A DNA stretch of 64,000 nucleotides from Antarctobacter albus (GCF_900101505.1 NZ_FMZI01000003.1:62001-126000), one strand, 5' to 3'; counted from the first letter of the stretch, positions 34,623 through 44,640 are shown. Program-made: numbers and translations. Notes: generated by a model not told the origin, from the letters alone.

Positions 34623-36824
34623 ATGCCGATCACTACCCCGGAATTCTTTGACGCCGGCACGCTTGTGGGTGTGCTGACCACGCAACCGCTGGATCGGGTG
34701 CTGGATTACCGCGCGCCCGAAGGCGGGTGCTGGCGCGGTGCCTTTGTCGAGGTGCCGCTGGGTCCGCGCAAGGTGCTGGGCGTGGTCTGGGGACCGGGGC
34801 GGGGGGATTTCGACGCGTCGAAGATCCGTGCCGTGAACCGCGTTCTGGACGTGGCGCCGATGCGTGACGAGTTGCGTGCCTTTATCGAGAAGGCCGCCGG
34901 CTACACGCTGACACCGCTGCCGGCCATGTTGCGGCTGGCGACGCGGGCGCCCGGGCTGGGCGATCCGCCGTCGATGCGCAAGGTCTATCGTCTGGGCGAG
35001 GGAGAGCCGCCGCGCATGACAGAGGCGCGGACCCGGGTGATCGACGCCGCGCGCGAGATGGGCGGGCTGTCCCTGACGCTCAAGGAACTGTCCGAAGCGG
35101 CCGGCGTGACCTCTTCGGTGGTCAAGGGGTTGGTCAAGAGCGGTGCAATCCGGGAGGAAGATACGCCGCGCGACACGGCCTTTCCTAGGCTCGACCCCGG
35201 GTATGGCGGCAAGGATCTGACCGAAGACCAGGCCGCGGCGGCAGAGATGCTGCGCGAGGGGCAGCGGGTCGGTGGATACGAGACCGTCCTGCTGAAGGGG
35301 GTGACCGGGTCTGGCAAGACCGAGGTCTACCTCGAGGCGGTGGCCGAGGCCCTGCGCGCCGGGCGGCAGGCGCTGGTGCTCTTGCCCGAGATCGCGCTGT
35401 CGGCGGAGTTCCTGACCCGGGTCGAGGCGCGGTTCGGCGCGCGCCCGGCCGAGTGGCATTCCGGCGTCACGATGACAGAGCGCCGGCGGGTCTGGCGCAT
35501 GGTCGGCGAGGGCGGCTGCCAGGTTGTCGTGGGGGCGCGGTCGGCCCTCTTCCTGCCGTTCCAGAACCTCGGGTTGATCGTCGTCGACGAGGAACACGAC
35601 ACATCCTACAAGCAGGAAGACGGGGTTCTTTACAATGCGCGCGACATGGCGGTTCTGCGTGCCTCGATTCTGGGGTGCCAGGTGGTGCTCGCCTCGGCCA
35701 CGCCTTCGCTGGAAAGCTGGGCCAACGCGGATGCGGGAAAGTACAAGCGGCTGGTGCTGACATCGCGCTTTGGCCCCGCCGTCCTGCCCGAGATGCGGGC
35801 GCTGGACATGCGGGCAGAGAAACTGCCCGCAGGGCGGTGGATTTCCGGCACGTTGCAACGGTCGGTCACCCTGCGGCTGGAGAAAGGGGAGCAGGCGCTG
35901 TTGTTCATCAACCGGCGCGGCTATGCGCCGGTGACCTTGTGCCGGGCCTGTGGCGAACAGATCGGCTGTCCGCATTGCGATGCGCGCATGGTCGAGCATC
36001 GGTTCCTGAAGCGGCTGGTCTGTCACCAGTGTGGCGAGAGCATGCCGATCCCCGAGGTCTGCCCGTCCTGCGAGGTCGAGGGCAAGCTGGCCGCCGTTGG
36101 CCCCGGAGTGGAACGTCTGGCCGAGGAGGCGGCGGTGCTCTTCCCCGAGGCGCGGATCGCGGTGCTGTCCTCGGACCTCTTCGGAACCGCGCGCGAGTTG
36201 AAGGACCAGGTGGCGGCGATTGCCCAAGGGGGCGCCGATATCATCATCGGCACGCAGCTGGTGGCCAAGGGGCACAATTTTCCGCTGCTGACGCTGGTGG
36301 GGGTGATCGACGCGGATCTGGGCCTGCAGGGCTCCGACCTGCGCGCCGCCGAGCGGACCTTTCAGCTGATGCGGCAGGTTGCGGGGCGCGCGGGGCGGGC
36401 GGAAAAGCCGGGCGTGGCGCTGTTACAGACCTACCAGCCCGAACACCCGGTGATCCGGGCGATCCTGGCGGGGGACGAAGAGGCCTTCTGGTCGGCGGAG
36501 GCGGATGAGCGTCGGCTGGCGGGGATGCCGCCCTTTGGTCGGCTGGCCGGGATCATCCTGTCGGGCGGGGACATGGCCAAGGTGTTCGACCTGGGCAATT
36601 TCCTGGCCCGCAACGACAGGGCCCTGCGGCAGGTCGGGGCCGAGGTCTGGGGGCCGGCGCCCGCGCCCATCGCCCGGGTCAAGGGGCGGCACCGGGTGCG
36701 GTTGCTGGTCAAGGCGTCCAAGGGGGTGGCCCTGCAGGGGGCCTTGGCGGATTGGGTCGCGCAGGTCCGCCTGACCGGCGATATGCGGCTGGCCATCGAC
36801 ATCGATCCGCAGAGCTTCTTCTGA
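34623..36824 (+). CDS. priA: Primosomal replication protein N' (PriA helicase)
   Basis: A 733-residue superfamily 2 helicase. Motif I is GVTGSGKTEVYL, motif II is VVDEEHDTSYKQ, and the zinc-binding region has paired cysteines (CRACGEQIGCPHC and CHQCGESMPIPEVCPSC). It restarts collapsed replication forks by loading DnaB. It is slightly shorter at the N-terminus than some PriA proteins but is complete. A 28-bp hairpin terminator follows it. Confidence 0.95.
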   Translation: MPITTPEFFDAGTLVGVLTTQPLDRVLDYRAPEGGCWRGAFVEVPLGPRKVLGVVWGPGRGDFDASKIRAVNRVLDVAPMRDELRAFIEKAAGYTLTPLPAMLRLATRAPGLGDPPSMRKVYRLGEGEPPRMTEARTRVIDAAREMGGLSLTLKELSEAAGVTSSVVKGLVKSGAIREEDTPRDTAFPRLDPGYGGKDLTEDQAAAAEMLREGQRVGGYETVLLKGVTGSGKTEVYLEAVAEALRAGRQALVLLPEIALSAEFLTRVEARFGARPAEWHSGVTMTERRRVWRMVGEGGCQVVVGARSALFLPFQNLGLIVVDEEHDTSYKQEDGVLYNARDMAVLRASILGCQVVLASATPSLESWANADAGKYKRLVLTSRFGPAVLPEMRALDMRAEKLPAGRWISGTLQRSVTLRLEKGEQALLFINRRGYAPVTLCRACGEQIGCPHCDARMVEHRFLKRLVCHQCGESMPIPEVCPSCEVEGKLAAVGPGVERLAEEAAVLFPEARIAVLSSDLFGTARELKDQVAAIAQGGADIIIGTQLVAKGHNFPLLTLVGVIDADLGLQGSDLRAAERTFQLMRQVAGRAGRAEKPGVALLQTYQPEHPVIRAILAGDEEAFWSAEADERRLAGMPPFGRLAGIILSGGDMAKVFDLGNFLARNDRALRQVGAEVWGPAPAPIARVKGRHRVRLLVKASKGVALQGALADWVAQVRLTGDMRLAIDIDPQSFF

Positions 36825-36866
36825 CGGGGCGACAATTGGCCCATGCAGCGTCCTTTCGAACGGCGT

Positions 36867-36894
36867 CCAATGGCGCAGCAGGCCATTGGATTTT
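36867..36894 (+). terminator. Rho-independent terminator after priA
   Basis: CCAATGGC (36867-36874) and GCCATTGG (36882-36889) form a perfect 8-bp stem with a seven-base loop, followed by ATTTT. Confidence 0.75.
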
Positions 36895-36947
36895 GATCCG
36901 CTACGGGAAATGAGGCATGGTTGTCCGGAGTTAGCCGGGGGGGTGTT

Positions 36948-37886
36948 GTGAAACTTGCAGCCGTTCAGGAAACGCCCGTCTTTTACGACCTTGAAGCCAG
37001 TCTTGAAAAAGGCGTCGCGATCATCGGGCGGGTCGCCCGCGAGGGGGCGAACTTGATCGTCTTTCCCGAGGGCTGGTTGCCGAATTACCCTTGCCATGTC
37101 TGGGCCATCCGGCCGGACAATTGGCCCAGCCCTGTCGACGAGGCCGACGGTATCCTGTGGCGCAACGCAGTGGATTTGTCGCGCGACGGATTGGCGCCGA
37201 TCCGCGCGGCGGCACGGGACCATGGTGTGGTCGTCGTCATGGGCATCAACGAGCGTGCGCCAGAGATGAGCGCCGGCACGCTCTACAACACCGGGGTCAT
37301 CATCGACGCGGACGGGACGATCCTGAACGCCCACCGCAAACTGATGCCGACCGGGGCAGAGCGCACGGTCTGGGGATTTGGTGACGGCAGCACGCTGAAG
37401 GTGGTCGAAACCGCGGTCGGTCGGGTCGGCGTGCTGCTGTGCTGGGAAAATTTCATGCCGCTGGCGCGCATGGCGCTCTATGCGCAAAACCTCGAGATCC
37501 TTTGCGCCCCCACAGCCGACCCGATGCCGGAATGGAACGCGACCATGCAGCATATCGGTCGCGAAGGAGGGTGTTTCGTGGTCGGGTGCGGGGCGATCCA
37601 GCGCGTCTCAGCGATTCCGAAGGATTTCCCTGAACGAGACAGGTTCGACGAGGGCGGCGAATGGAACCAGCCCGGCGGTGCCGTGGTGGTGGCCCCCGGC
37701 GGGCAGATCCTCGCCGGCCCGATGCGCGAGACCATCGGGTCGTTGGGGGCCGAGATCGACAGGTTTGCCCTGCGCTCCGCGCGCCGCGCCTTCGATGTGG
37801 CGGGTCACTACGCCCGGCCTGACGTGTTTACGCTGACCGTGGACACCTCGGCGCGGACGCCGGTGCGGTTCACGTCGGGCGGGTGA
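36948..37886 (+). CDS. Nitrilase / carbon-nitrogen hydrolase family protein
   Basis: A 312-residue enzyme with the Glu-Lys-Cys triad visible: E41 in FPEGWLPNYP, K131 in AHRKLMPTGAERTVW and C165 in LLCWENFMPL. WENFMPL and HRKLMPTGAER are the pattern of true nitrilases (aliphatic or aryl), which convert nitriles to acids and ammonia. The start is GTG 36948, following a run of G; the upstream TTG at 36921 is less likely. No nitrile-producing genes are adjacent. Confidence 0.88.
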   Translation: MKLAAVQETPVFYDLEASLEKGVAIIGRVAREGANLIVFPEGWLPNYPCHVWAIRPDNWPSPVDEADGILWRNAVDLSRDGLAPIRAAARDHGVVVVMGINERAPEMSAGTLYNTGVIIDADGTILNAHRKLMPTGAERTVWGFGDGSTLKVVETAVGRVGVLLCWENFMPLARMALYAQNLEILCAPTADPMPEWNATMQHIGREGGCFVVGCGAIQRVSAIPKDFPERDRFDEGGEWNQPGGAVVVAPGGQILAGPMRETIGSLGAEIDRFALRSARRAFDVAGHYARPDVFTLTVDTSARTPVRFTSGG

Positions 37887-38042
37887 GGTCGTCAGTGGCT
37901 GGCCGTGCCATAGGGGGAAGTAAGGCGGGACGGGCCAAGGTGTGGACGCAGGCCTATCGCGTTTCCGGCCCAGCGCTGACTTTGGCGACCCGAGGGGAAC
38001 CTGGTCTTTGGGTATGTGATGAAAGAAGCCCGCGCAGCGGTG

Positions 38043-39542
38043 CTATCGCCATTCCATGCGGCAGTTCACCAGCAGCCCAAGGGCGCCGCGCTGGCAGACC
38101 TTGACTCGCCGTTTCCTGGGCTTCGCCTGTTCCTCGGCCAGCCAGCCGTCATAAAGTTCGCGGCTGTCCTCGATCAGTCTTGCGCGCTGGCTTGCGTTCA
38201 GGTGGCCGGAGGCGGGAAAGCCCCGCGCCTGTTGCCAGTCCCGGATGGCCCTGCGCGAGTTCGGCCCCAGATCGCCATCGACACCTCCGGGATCGAAGCC
38301 GGCCAGCGTCAGGCGGCGCTGGATCTCTTGCCGTGCGGCGCGATCCAGGTTCAGGCGGGCCTCGTCCGCCTCTGTCGCAAGAGGGGCGATCAATGCGGCG
38401 GGCGTGGCGGTCGGGGGCGGAGCCTCGGTGCGGGGCGCGTCCGGCGCAGGCATGGGGCGGGCACCTGCGAGGGCCTCGAAGAACTGACCATTGCTCATGC
38501 CGGGGCGTTCGGGAATGTCCCTGATCGGCATGTCGGGGGGAAAGAAGAAGAAACGGTAGAGGGGCGAGTTCGACAGCACGCCGACGTCAAGGAATTCCAC
38601 CTTGCCCAAATGGCTGCGTTGCGCGGCGTTGTTTTGCTGAACCAGACGGCACTTGCTCATTGCCTCGACGTGAAAGAAGTCTCGCGTCGTGATCCTGAGT
38701 TCTCCGGCATCCCATTTCGCGCTTTCGATCAAGTCGAGGTTCGGCCCCGTCGTGCGGTTGAACATGGCCAGAACGCCGGCATTCGGGGAGCCGTTGGTAC
38801 AGGCATTCAGGACGGCGCGGTGCCGGTCTGTTGCCGGGAAGCCGACGGGGAACACCTCGATGTTCCAGGTTGCGGCCTCCTGCACCGTCCGGACATAGCG
38901 CATCTCTTCGGGCGGGGTGCCGAGAATGGTCAGGAACAGCGCCTGGGGAAAGATGGACTGGCCCATGCCCCTCATGCTGGCCAGGCGTTCGACGCTCTGA
39001 ATTGCAACGCGGTATGCGTCGTTCACCGCGTCTTCGGTATAGTCCCCCCGTGGCACGACAAGACCGGGGGCGTGAAATCCCAATGTGCCGCGCGGGTGCA
39101 GGCGGCGTTCGGGCAAGATGATGTCCTCGAAGGTGCGAAACGTGCCGTACATGAAGGTGAGGGCACAGGCGCTTTCGCAGGTCCGGTCCGGCCCAACGGC
39201 GGTTCGAATGCCGATACTGCCGATCACATTGCCCAGTTCGATGCCCTCAAGGTAGCTGCCGCCGTTGCTGTCGAGACAGAGTGTCCGGATACCGTCGGTG
39301 CTGCCACTGCCTGCAAAGGCGGGTTCCCATCCGTTTCGCTTGGCAAAGCTGCGCAGCTTGTCCGCATCGCCGTCCCGGATCTCTTCGGTCAGCGTGGCAT
39401 CGCATTGCATGATCGCATCGCCGCCCGGGGTAATTGTGGCAGCCAAGGCCGAGGCCGGCAGGAACAATGCCGTCAGGACCAGAAACTGGGCCAGGAACAG
39501 GGCAAGGCCTGCTCGGCAGGGGTGTCGCGGTTCATCAAGCAT
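38043..39542 (-). CDS. Exported ClpP/crotonase-like protein with C-terminal peptidoglycan-binding domain
   Basis: A 499-residue protein. A hydrophobic leader (LALFLAQFLVLTALFLPASA) is followed by a ClpP-like region with LDSNGGSYLEG and CESACALTFMYG, the pattern of COG3904 periplasmic proteins. A long linker, Pro-rich around residues 360-385, leads to a peptidoglycan-binding domain (GFDPGGVDGDLGPNSRRAIR). Residues C-E-S-A-C replace the usual catalytic segment, so enzymatic activity is uncertain. The architecture suggests envelope anchoring. Start ATG 39542; upstream ATG 39647 is not needed. Confidence 0.7.
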   Translation of the reverse strand: MLDEPRHPCRAGLALFLAQFLVLTALFLPASALAATITPGGDAIMQCDATLTEEIRDGDADKLRSFAKRNGWEPAFAGSGSTDGIRTLCLDSNGGSYLEGIELGNVIGSIGIRTAVGPDRTCESACALTFMYGTFRTFEDIILPERRLHPRGTLGFHAPGLVVPRGDYTEDAVNDAYRVAIQSVERLASMRGMGQSIFPQALFLTILGTPPEEMRYVRTVQEAATWNIEVFPVGFPATDRHRAVLNACTNGSPNAGVLAMFNRTTGPNLDLIESAKWDAGELRITTRDFFHVEAMSKCRLVQQNNAAQRSHLGKVEFLDVGVLSNSPLYRFFFFPPDMPIRDIPERPGMSNGQFFEALAGARPMPAPDAPRTEAPPPTATPAALIAPLATEADEARLNLDRAARQEIQRRLTLAGFDPGGVDGDLGPNSRRAIRDWQQARGFPASGHLNASQRARLIEDSRELYDGWLAEEQAKPRKRRVKVCQRGALGLLVNCRMEWR

Positions 39543-39709
39543 CGTGAAGCAGTCTTGGGACCGTCGGGCGGCTTGGCAAGAAAAACCTCGGGTGTGGTTG
39601 TCCAGCAGGTTGGCAACATCGCGCGGCGTCAGAGGTAAATGCACCACAACGCGGCGTCTTTTCGGCCCCTGCCTTGTTTGTCCCCTGCACGCTCTCTACA
39701 TGCCACGCC

Positions 39710-40507
39710 ATGAGACGTTGGGTTCCCTTCATGAAATCCGTTCCGCGGGTGTCCGTCGTGCGCCTGCAGGGCGCTATCGGCGTCCCCGGACGGTCGAGTA
39801 TCTCTGACCGCTCGGTTGCGCCGTTGCTGGAAAAGGCCTTTCGGTCGAAACCCGACGCGGTCGCGCTGGAAATCAACTCGCCCGGCGGGTCGCCGGTGCA
39901 AAGCTCGCTGATCGGGTCCCGCATCCGCAGGCTGGCAGAGGAACACGAGGTGCCCGTGCTGGCCTTTGTCGAGGATGTCGCGGCCTCTGGCGGCTACTGG
40001 ATCGCCAGTGCGGCGGACGAGATCTGGTCCGACCCCAGCTCGATCCTGGGGTCGATCGGGGTGATCTCTGCCGGTTTCGGCCTGCCGGTCTTCCTGCAAC
40101 GGCAGGGGATCGAACGGCGGGTTCACACGGCGGGCAAGTCCAAGAGCATGATGGACCCGTTCCAGCCTGAAAAGGAAGAGGACGTGGCCCGTTTGAACCG
40201 CCTGCTGGAGCAGCTGCACGAGACCTTTATCGGCCATGTGAAGTCCCGGCGGGGCGACAAGCTGACCGAGAACCCCGACCTCTATACCGGCGAGGTCTGG
40301 ATCGGCCAGGCGGCTGTGGACGAGGGGCTGGCCGATGGCATCGGTCACCTTGTGCCGCTGATGAAGGACCGTTTTGGCGACAAGACCCGGTTCAAGCGTT
40401 ACGAGGCGCGCAAGCCACTGCTGCCGCGCCTTGGCGCGCAGGCGGTTCAGGGCGCGCTGGGCGAAATCGAGGAACGCGCGGACTACGCGCGGTTTGGCCT
40501 GTCTTGA
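39710..40507 (+). CDS. S49 family signal-peptide-peptidase-like serine peptidase (SppA/SohB)
   Basis: A 265-residue protein: EINSPGGSPVQSSLIGSRIR, EDVAASGGYWIASAADEI (nucleophile Ser in AASGG), GSIGVISAGFG and a likely catalytic Lys in TAGKSKSMMDPF. It is the short SohB-like type, cytoplasmic or membrane-associated. The start MRRWVPFMKSVPRVSVVRL at 39710 matches relatives. Its stop overlaps the TTG start of a small membrane protein. Confidence 0.92.
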   Translation: MRRWVPFMKSVPRVSVVRLQGAIGVPGRSSISDRSVAPLLEKAFRSKPDAVALEINSPGGSPVQSSLIGSRIRRLAEEHEVPVLAFVEDVAASGGYWIASAADEIWSDPSSILGSIGVISAGFGLPVFLQRQGIERRVHTAGKSKSMMDPFQPEKEEDVARLNRLLEQLHETFIGHVKSRRGDKLTENPDLYTGEVWIGQAAVDEGLADGIGHLVPLMKDRFGDKTRFKRYEARKPLLPRLGAQAVQGALGEIEERADYARFGLS

Positions 40508-40698
40508 TCGTCAAGATCGTTGCCCTTTTCCTGGTGTTCATCGCCGTGCTGGGATTTTTCGGAAAGCTCCGGATCCCCGGTGCCAAGCAGCTGGGCCAGC
40601 TGCGTGACCGCGCCCGCCTGAACGCCACGAAATGCCCGAAATGCGGTCGCTACCGCATCGGCAAGGGGCCTTGCGACTGTCGAAAGGGTGACAACTGA
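40504..40698 (+). CDS. Small membrane protein with zinc-ribbon-like tail
   Basis: A 64-residue protein starting at TTG 40504, which overlaps the TGA of the S49 peptidase gene. One membrane helix (MIVKIVALFLVFIAVLGFFG) is followed by a basic linker and a Cys pattern KCPKCGRYRIGKGPCDC that could bind zinc. No ATG alternative exists. It is translationally linked to the peptidase and precedes the antiporter. Similar small proteins occur next to SppA-like genes in Rhodobacterales, from memory. Confidence 0.7.
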   Translation: MIVKIVALFLVFIAVLGFFGKLRIPGAKQLGQLRDRARLNATKCPKCGRYRIGKGPCDCRKGDN

Positions 40699-40699
40699 G

Positions 40700-41647
40700 A
40701 TGGTCTACGTCTACGCGGTTCTTGGTCTGCTGATCCTGCTTCTGGCGGGGGACGCGCTGGTCAAGGGGGCGGTGAATCTCTCCCTGCGGGTCGGTATCCC
40801 GGCCCTTGTCGTCAGCCTGACCATCGTCGCTTTCGGCACCTCGGCGCCAGAGCTGCTCATTTCGATCAAGGCGGCGCTGGAAAACGCGCCGGGCATCGCG
40901 CTGGGCAACGTGGTGGGGTCGAATACCGCCAACGTGTTGCTGGTCCTGGGGGTGCCGGGGCTGATCACGGTCATGCATACCAGCCAGTGCGACACGCGCA
41001 CCAGCTATCTGCAGATGATGGGCGGCACTCTGGTTTTCATCGCGCTGGGCTTTCGCGGTGTTTTCGACATGACCGCCGGCCTGATTCTTCTGGCGCTGCT
41101 GCTCGTCATCCTGGGCAGCCAGCTGCGCACCGCGCTGCGGCACCGCGCCGAAGGGCAGGCCGACGAAGAGCTGGAAGAACCGGAGGGCGCGGACCCTGAC
41201 ATGCCGTGGTGGCGGATCGGCCTGTACCTGGTGCTGGGCCTGATCGGCCTGCCCCTTGGGGCCGACCTGCTGGTCGACAGCGCCGAGGAGATCGCCCGCA
41301 TGTTCGGCGTCCCGGACGCGGTGATCGGGCTGACGCTGGTGGCGCTGGGCACCTCCCTGCCGGAACTGGCGACGACGGTCATGGCCGCGATCCGCCGGCA
41401 GGCCGACGTGGCCATCGGCAACGTGATCGGGTCGAACCTGTTCAACCTGCTGGCCATCATCGGTGTCGCGTCCCTGATCGCCCCGATCCAGGTCGGGCCG
41501 GGCTTCCTGCAGTTCGACTTCTGGGTGATGCTGGGGGCCTCGCTGCTGCTGCTGCCCTTCGTCTATTTCGGACGTGACCTCGGGCGGATCTGGGGCTTTG
41601 TCTTGTCGGCGCTTTATCTGGGCTATGTCACAGTCGTATTGCTGTGA
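40700..41647 (+). CDS. Calcium/sodium antiporter, CaCA family
   Basis: A 315-residue membrane protein with about ten helices. Two alpha-repeats are visible: FGTSAPELLISIKAALEN with GNVVGSNTANVLLVLG, and LGTSLPELATTVMAAIRR with GNVIGSNLFNLLAIIG. An acidic cytoplasmic loop (EGQADEELEEPEGADPD) lies between them. Family members exchange Ca for Na or H. Start ATG 40700; a GTG at 40688 would also work. The SDR gene follows 11 bp downstream. Confidence 0.93.
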   Translation: MVYVYAVLGLLILLLAGDALVKGAVNLSLRVGIPALVVSLTIVAFGTSAPELLISIKAALENAPGIALGNVVGSNTANVLLVLGVPGLITVMHTSQCDTRTSYLQMMGGTLVFIALGFRGVFDMTAGLILLALLLVILGSQLRTALRHRAEGQADEELEEPEGADPDMPWWRIGLYLVLGLIGLPLGADLLVDSAEEIARMFGVPDAVIGLTLVALGTSLPELATTVMAAIRRQADVAIGNVIGSNLFNLLAIIGVASLIAPIQVGPGFLQFDFWVMLGASLLLLPFVYFGRDLGRIWGFVLSALYLGYVTVVLL

Positions 41648-41658
41648 CGGAGAACCAC

Positions 41659-42450
41659 ATGGGTGATGTGAAAGGGCGCGCGCTGGTGACCGGCGCGGGC
41701 CGGAGGCTGGGCCGCGCAATGGCCGAGACACTGGCCGCGCAAGGGCATGCCGTGGCGGTGCATTATGCCGGGTCCGAGGCCGCTGCGCAGGAGGTCGTAG
41801 CCGGGATCGAGGCGCGTGGCGGTCAGGCCGTGGCCTTGCAGGCGGACCTGCTGGACGAGGCGCAGGCGCAGGCCTTGCTGCCGCGCGCGGCAGAGGTGCT
41901 GGGCGGTTCGGTGACGGTTCTGGTGAACAACGCCTCCGTCTTTGAATACGACGACATCGGCAGCGCCACGCGGAATAGCTGGGACCGGCATTTCGAAAGC
42001 AACCTGCGCGCGCCCTTCGTGCTGATCCAGGCCCTGGCCGCCCAGGTGCCCGATCCCGCGCTGGACGCGAGAGGCGAGCCGGTGGCGCAGGGCCTGGTGG
42101 TCAACATGATCGACCAGCGGGTGCGCAAGCTGACGCCCGAGTTCATGAGCTACACCCTGGCAAAATCCGCGCTCTGGACCCTGACGCAGACCGCGGCACA
42201 GGCGCTGGCGCCACGAGTGCGGGTCAACGGGATCGGCCCGGGGCCGACCCTGCAAGGCGGACGGCAGGACGCCGGGGCCTTTGCCCGGCAGAGGGCGTCG
42301 ACGGTGTTGGAACGGGGCGCCGACCCCGAGGACATCACAGCCGCGCTGACCTACCTTCTGGGGGCGAAAACCGTCACCGGCCAGTTGATTTGTATTGATG
42401 GCGGCCAGCACCTGGGATGGCAGACACCCGACGTTGTAGGTGTCGAATAG
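41659..42450 (+). CDS. Short-chain dehydrogenase, pteridine-reductase/FolM-like
   Basis: A 263-residue Rossmann enzyme: TGAGRRLG (11-18), NNAS (90-93), and Y165/K169 (YTLAK). The serine position is occupied by an aspartate (D152), which with Y165 and K169 has the same spacing as pteridine reductase 1. Such enzymes reduce dihydropterins (FolM, PTR1). A Rossmann fold and TGxxxR cofactor motif favour NADPH. Start ATG 41659 is preceded by GGAG; the GTG 41644 is also in frame. It is likely co-transcribed with the antiporter. Confidence 0.88.
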   Translation: MGDVKGRALVTGAGRRLGRAMAETLAAQGHAVAVHYAGSEAAAQEVVAGIEARGGQAVALQADLLDEAQAQALLPRAAEVLGGSVTVLVNNASVFEYDDIGSATRNSWDRHFESNLRAPFVLIQALAAQVPDPALDARGEPVAQGLVVNMIDQRVRKLTPEFMSYTLAKSALWTLTQTAAQALAPRVRVNGIGPGPTLQGGRQDAGAFARQRASTVLERGADPEDITAALTYLLGAKTVTGQLICIDGGQHLGWQTPDVVGVE

Positions 42451-42759
42451 GGGGATGCGCCCCAGAGTTGTGCACGGGTCACAAAGTCTTAACAAAAGCG
42501 TTACGAAAAGGTAAATGGTCTCAATGGCTTGCAACGTGACAGCTTTTTTGTGACCTGAAATCAAAGCCTTACGTAGTCGCCTAAAAATTAGGCATCTCGG
42601 CGAAGTGGGCCGTAAACAAGGAAAAAATCCACCTACCCGGATTTTGCCCGCAGAGTTATCCACATATTCGGTGGATGTTTAAGTGCTTGAAACGGCCTTC
42701 GTTGCATTGCAGCACGGGCAAGGAATCGCGCAACTCGCATATCAGCAGGAATACCACCA
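42451..42759. other. Structured A+T-richer intergenic region between folM-like gene and uvrC
   Basis: No gene was found in these 309 bp. The region holds a perfect DnaA box TTATCCACA (42656-42664), a 15-base inverted repeat GCCTAA-AAA-TTAGGC (42579-42593) and a wide 9-bp inverted repeat GGTCACAAA/TTTGTGACC (42477-42485, 42547-42555). T-runs lie near 42544-42549. These point to promoter or terminator functions for the flanking genes. A replication origin is not supported because there is only one DnaA box. Confidence 0.6.
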
Positions 42760-44631
42760 TTGTGTGAGCAGAACGGGGAACAGGACCGCGTGCCAAAGGG
42801 CCACGAGATCATCCACGGATACCTCAAGACGCTGGACTCTTCGCCCGGTGTCTATCGCATGCTGGATGAGCAGAGCCGCGTGCTTTACGTCGGCAAGGCG
42901 CGCAATCTCAAGGCGCGGGTGTCGAGCTATGCGCGGCCCACGGGGCATTCGCGGCGGATTGCCCGGATGATCTCGGAAACCGCGTCGATGATGTTCCTCA
43001 CGACCCGGACCGAGACCGAGGCGCTGCTGCTTGAACAGAACCTGATCAAGCAGCTCAAGCCGAAGTTCAACGTGCTCTTGCGGGACGACAAGAGTTTTCC
43101 GAACATCCTGGTGACCGATCATCCCTTTCCGATGATCAAGAAGCATCGCGGCGCGAAGAAAGAGAAAGGCGCTTATTACGGGCCCTTCGCCAGCGCCGGT
43201 GCGGTCAACCGGGTGCTGAACCAGCTGCAAAAGGCCTTTCTCCTGCGCAACTGCACCGACAGCATGTTCGAGACGCGCACGCGGCCCTGCCTGCAGTACC
43301 AGATCAAGCGCTGCACCGCGCCCTGTGTCGGCAAGATCTCGGAAGAGGACTATGCCCGCAGCGTGAAGGACGCGCAGCGCTATCTCTCGGGCAAGTCGAC
43401 CGAGGTGCAGGAGCGGCTCAAGACCCAGATGGCCGAGGCCTCGGATGAAATGGAGTTCGAACGCGCCGCTGCCCTGCGCGACCGCATCCGCGCCTTGACG
43501 CAGGTGCAGACATCGCAGGGGATCAACCCGCAGACGACGGCCGAGGCGGATGTGATCGCGTTGTTCATGGAGGGCGGGCAGGCCTGCGTGCAGGTGTTCT
43601 TTATCCGGGCGAACCAGAACTGGGGCAACAAGGACTACTACCCGCGCGTCGGTGACGAGATCGACCCCGCCGAGGTCATGCAGGCCTTCCTGGGCCAGTT
43701 CTACGACCAGAAGGACCCGGCGCGGCTGATCCTGCTGTCGCATGGGATCGAGGACGAGGACCTGATGTCAGAGGCTTTGGGTGACAAGCTGGGCCGAAAG
43801 GTCGAGATCGCGGTGCCGCAACGGGGCGAGAAGGCCGAACTGGTGGACGGCGCCCTGCGCAACGCCAAGGAAAGCCTTGGCCGCAAGATGGCCGAGACGG
43901 CGACGCAGGCAAAGCTGCTGCGCGGGCTGGCCGAGGCCTTTGACCTGGACGCGCCGCCGCAGCGGGTGGAGGTCTATGACAACAGCCACATCCAGGGCAC
44001 CAACGCGGTGGGCGCGATGATCGTCGCCGGGCCGGATGGCTACATGAAGAACCAGTACCGCAAGTTCAACATCAAGGGCGATGACCTGGTGCCCGGCGAT
44101 GACTTCGGGATGATGAAGGAGGTTCTCAAGCGGCGCCTGACGCGGCTGCAGAAAGAGGACCCGGACCGGAACAAGGGGTTGTGGCCCGACCTGATGCTGA
44201 TCGACGGCGGCGCGGGCCAGATCAGCGCGGTGGCCGAGATCATGGCCGAACGGGGCGTCGATGACCTGCCCTTCGTCGGTGTTGCCAAGGGGATCGACCG
44301 CGATGCCGGCAAGGAGGAATTCCACCGCCCCGGCCAGCGCCCCTTTGCCCTGCGCCACAACGATCCCGTTCTCTACTTCGTGCAGCGCCTTCGAGACGAG
44401 GCCCACCGCTTTGCCATCGGCACGCACCGCGCGAAACGGGCGAAATCCCAGATGGCCAACCCGCTGGACGAGGTGCCGGGCGTCGGCGCGGCCCGCAAGC
44501 GCGCCCTGCTGGCGCATTTCGGCTCTGCCAAGGCGGTCAGCCGCGCCAACCTGGCCGATCTCAAGGCGGTGGACGGCGTGAGCGGGGCGCTTGCGGAACG
44601 CATCTACGCCTATTTCAACGAAAAGGCGTGA
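42760..44631 (+). CDS. uvrC: Excinuclease ABC subunit C (UvrC)
   Basis: A 623-residue endonuclease of nucleotide excision repair. The GIY-YIG domain is [20 protein letters not shown] near residues 30-50, the UVR motif ([20 protein letters not shown]) is near residue 235, the RNase H-like nuclease comes later ([18 protein letters not shown]), and the HhH region is at the end ([17 protein letters not shown]). It cuts on both sides of the lesion with UvrB. The start is uncertain: TTG 42760 has AGGA about nine bases before it, while GTG 42790 would give 613 residues. Confidence 0.93.
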   Translation: MCEQNGEQDRVPKGHEIIHGYLKTLDSSPGVYRMLDEQSRVLYVGKARNLKARVSSYARPTGHSRRIARMISETASMMFLTTRTETEALLLEQNLIKQLKPKFNVLLRDDKSFPNILVTDHPFPMIKKHRGAKKEKGAYYGPFASAGAVNRVLNQLQKAFLLRNCTDSMFETRTRPCLQYQIKRCTAPCVGKISEEDYARSVKDAQRYLSGKSTEVQERLKTQMAEASDEMEFERAAALRDRIRALTQVQTSQGINPQTTAEADVIALFMEGGQACVQVFFIRANQNWGNKDYYPRVGDEIDPAEVMQAFLGQFYDQKDPARLILLSHGIEDEDLMSEALGDKLGRKVEIAVPQRGEKAELVDGALRNAKESLGRKMAETATQAKLLRGLAEAFDLDAPPQRVEVYDNSHIQGTNAVGAMIVAGPDGYMKNQYRKFNIKGDDLVPGDDFGMMKEVLKRRLTRLQKEDPDRNKGLWPDLMLIDGGAGQISAVAEIMAERGVDDLPFVGVAKGIDRDAGKEEFHRPGQRPFALRHNDPVLYFVQRLRDEAHRFAIGTHRAKRAKSQMANPLDEVPGVGAARKRALLAHFGSAKAVSRANLADLKAVDGVSGALAERIYAYFNEKA

Positions 44632-44640
44632 TCCAGTTGG

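Noticed and set aside
42451-42759. Replication origin
   Set aside because: Only one DnaA box, no A+T-rich unwinding block and no dnaA, hemE or parAB-type neighbours.
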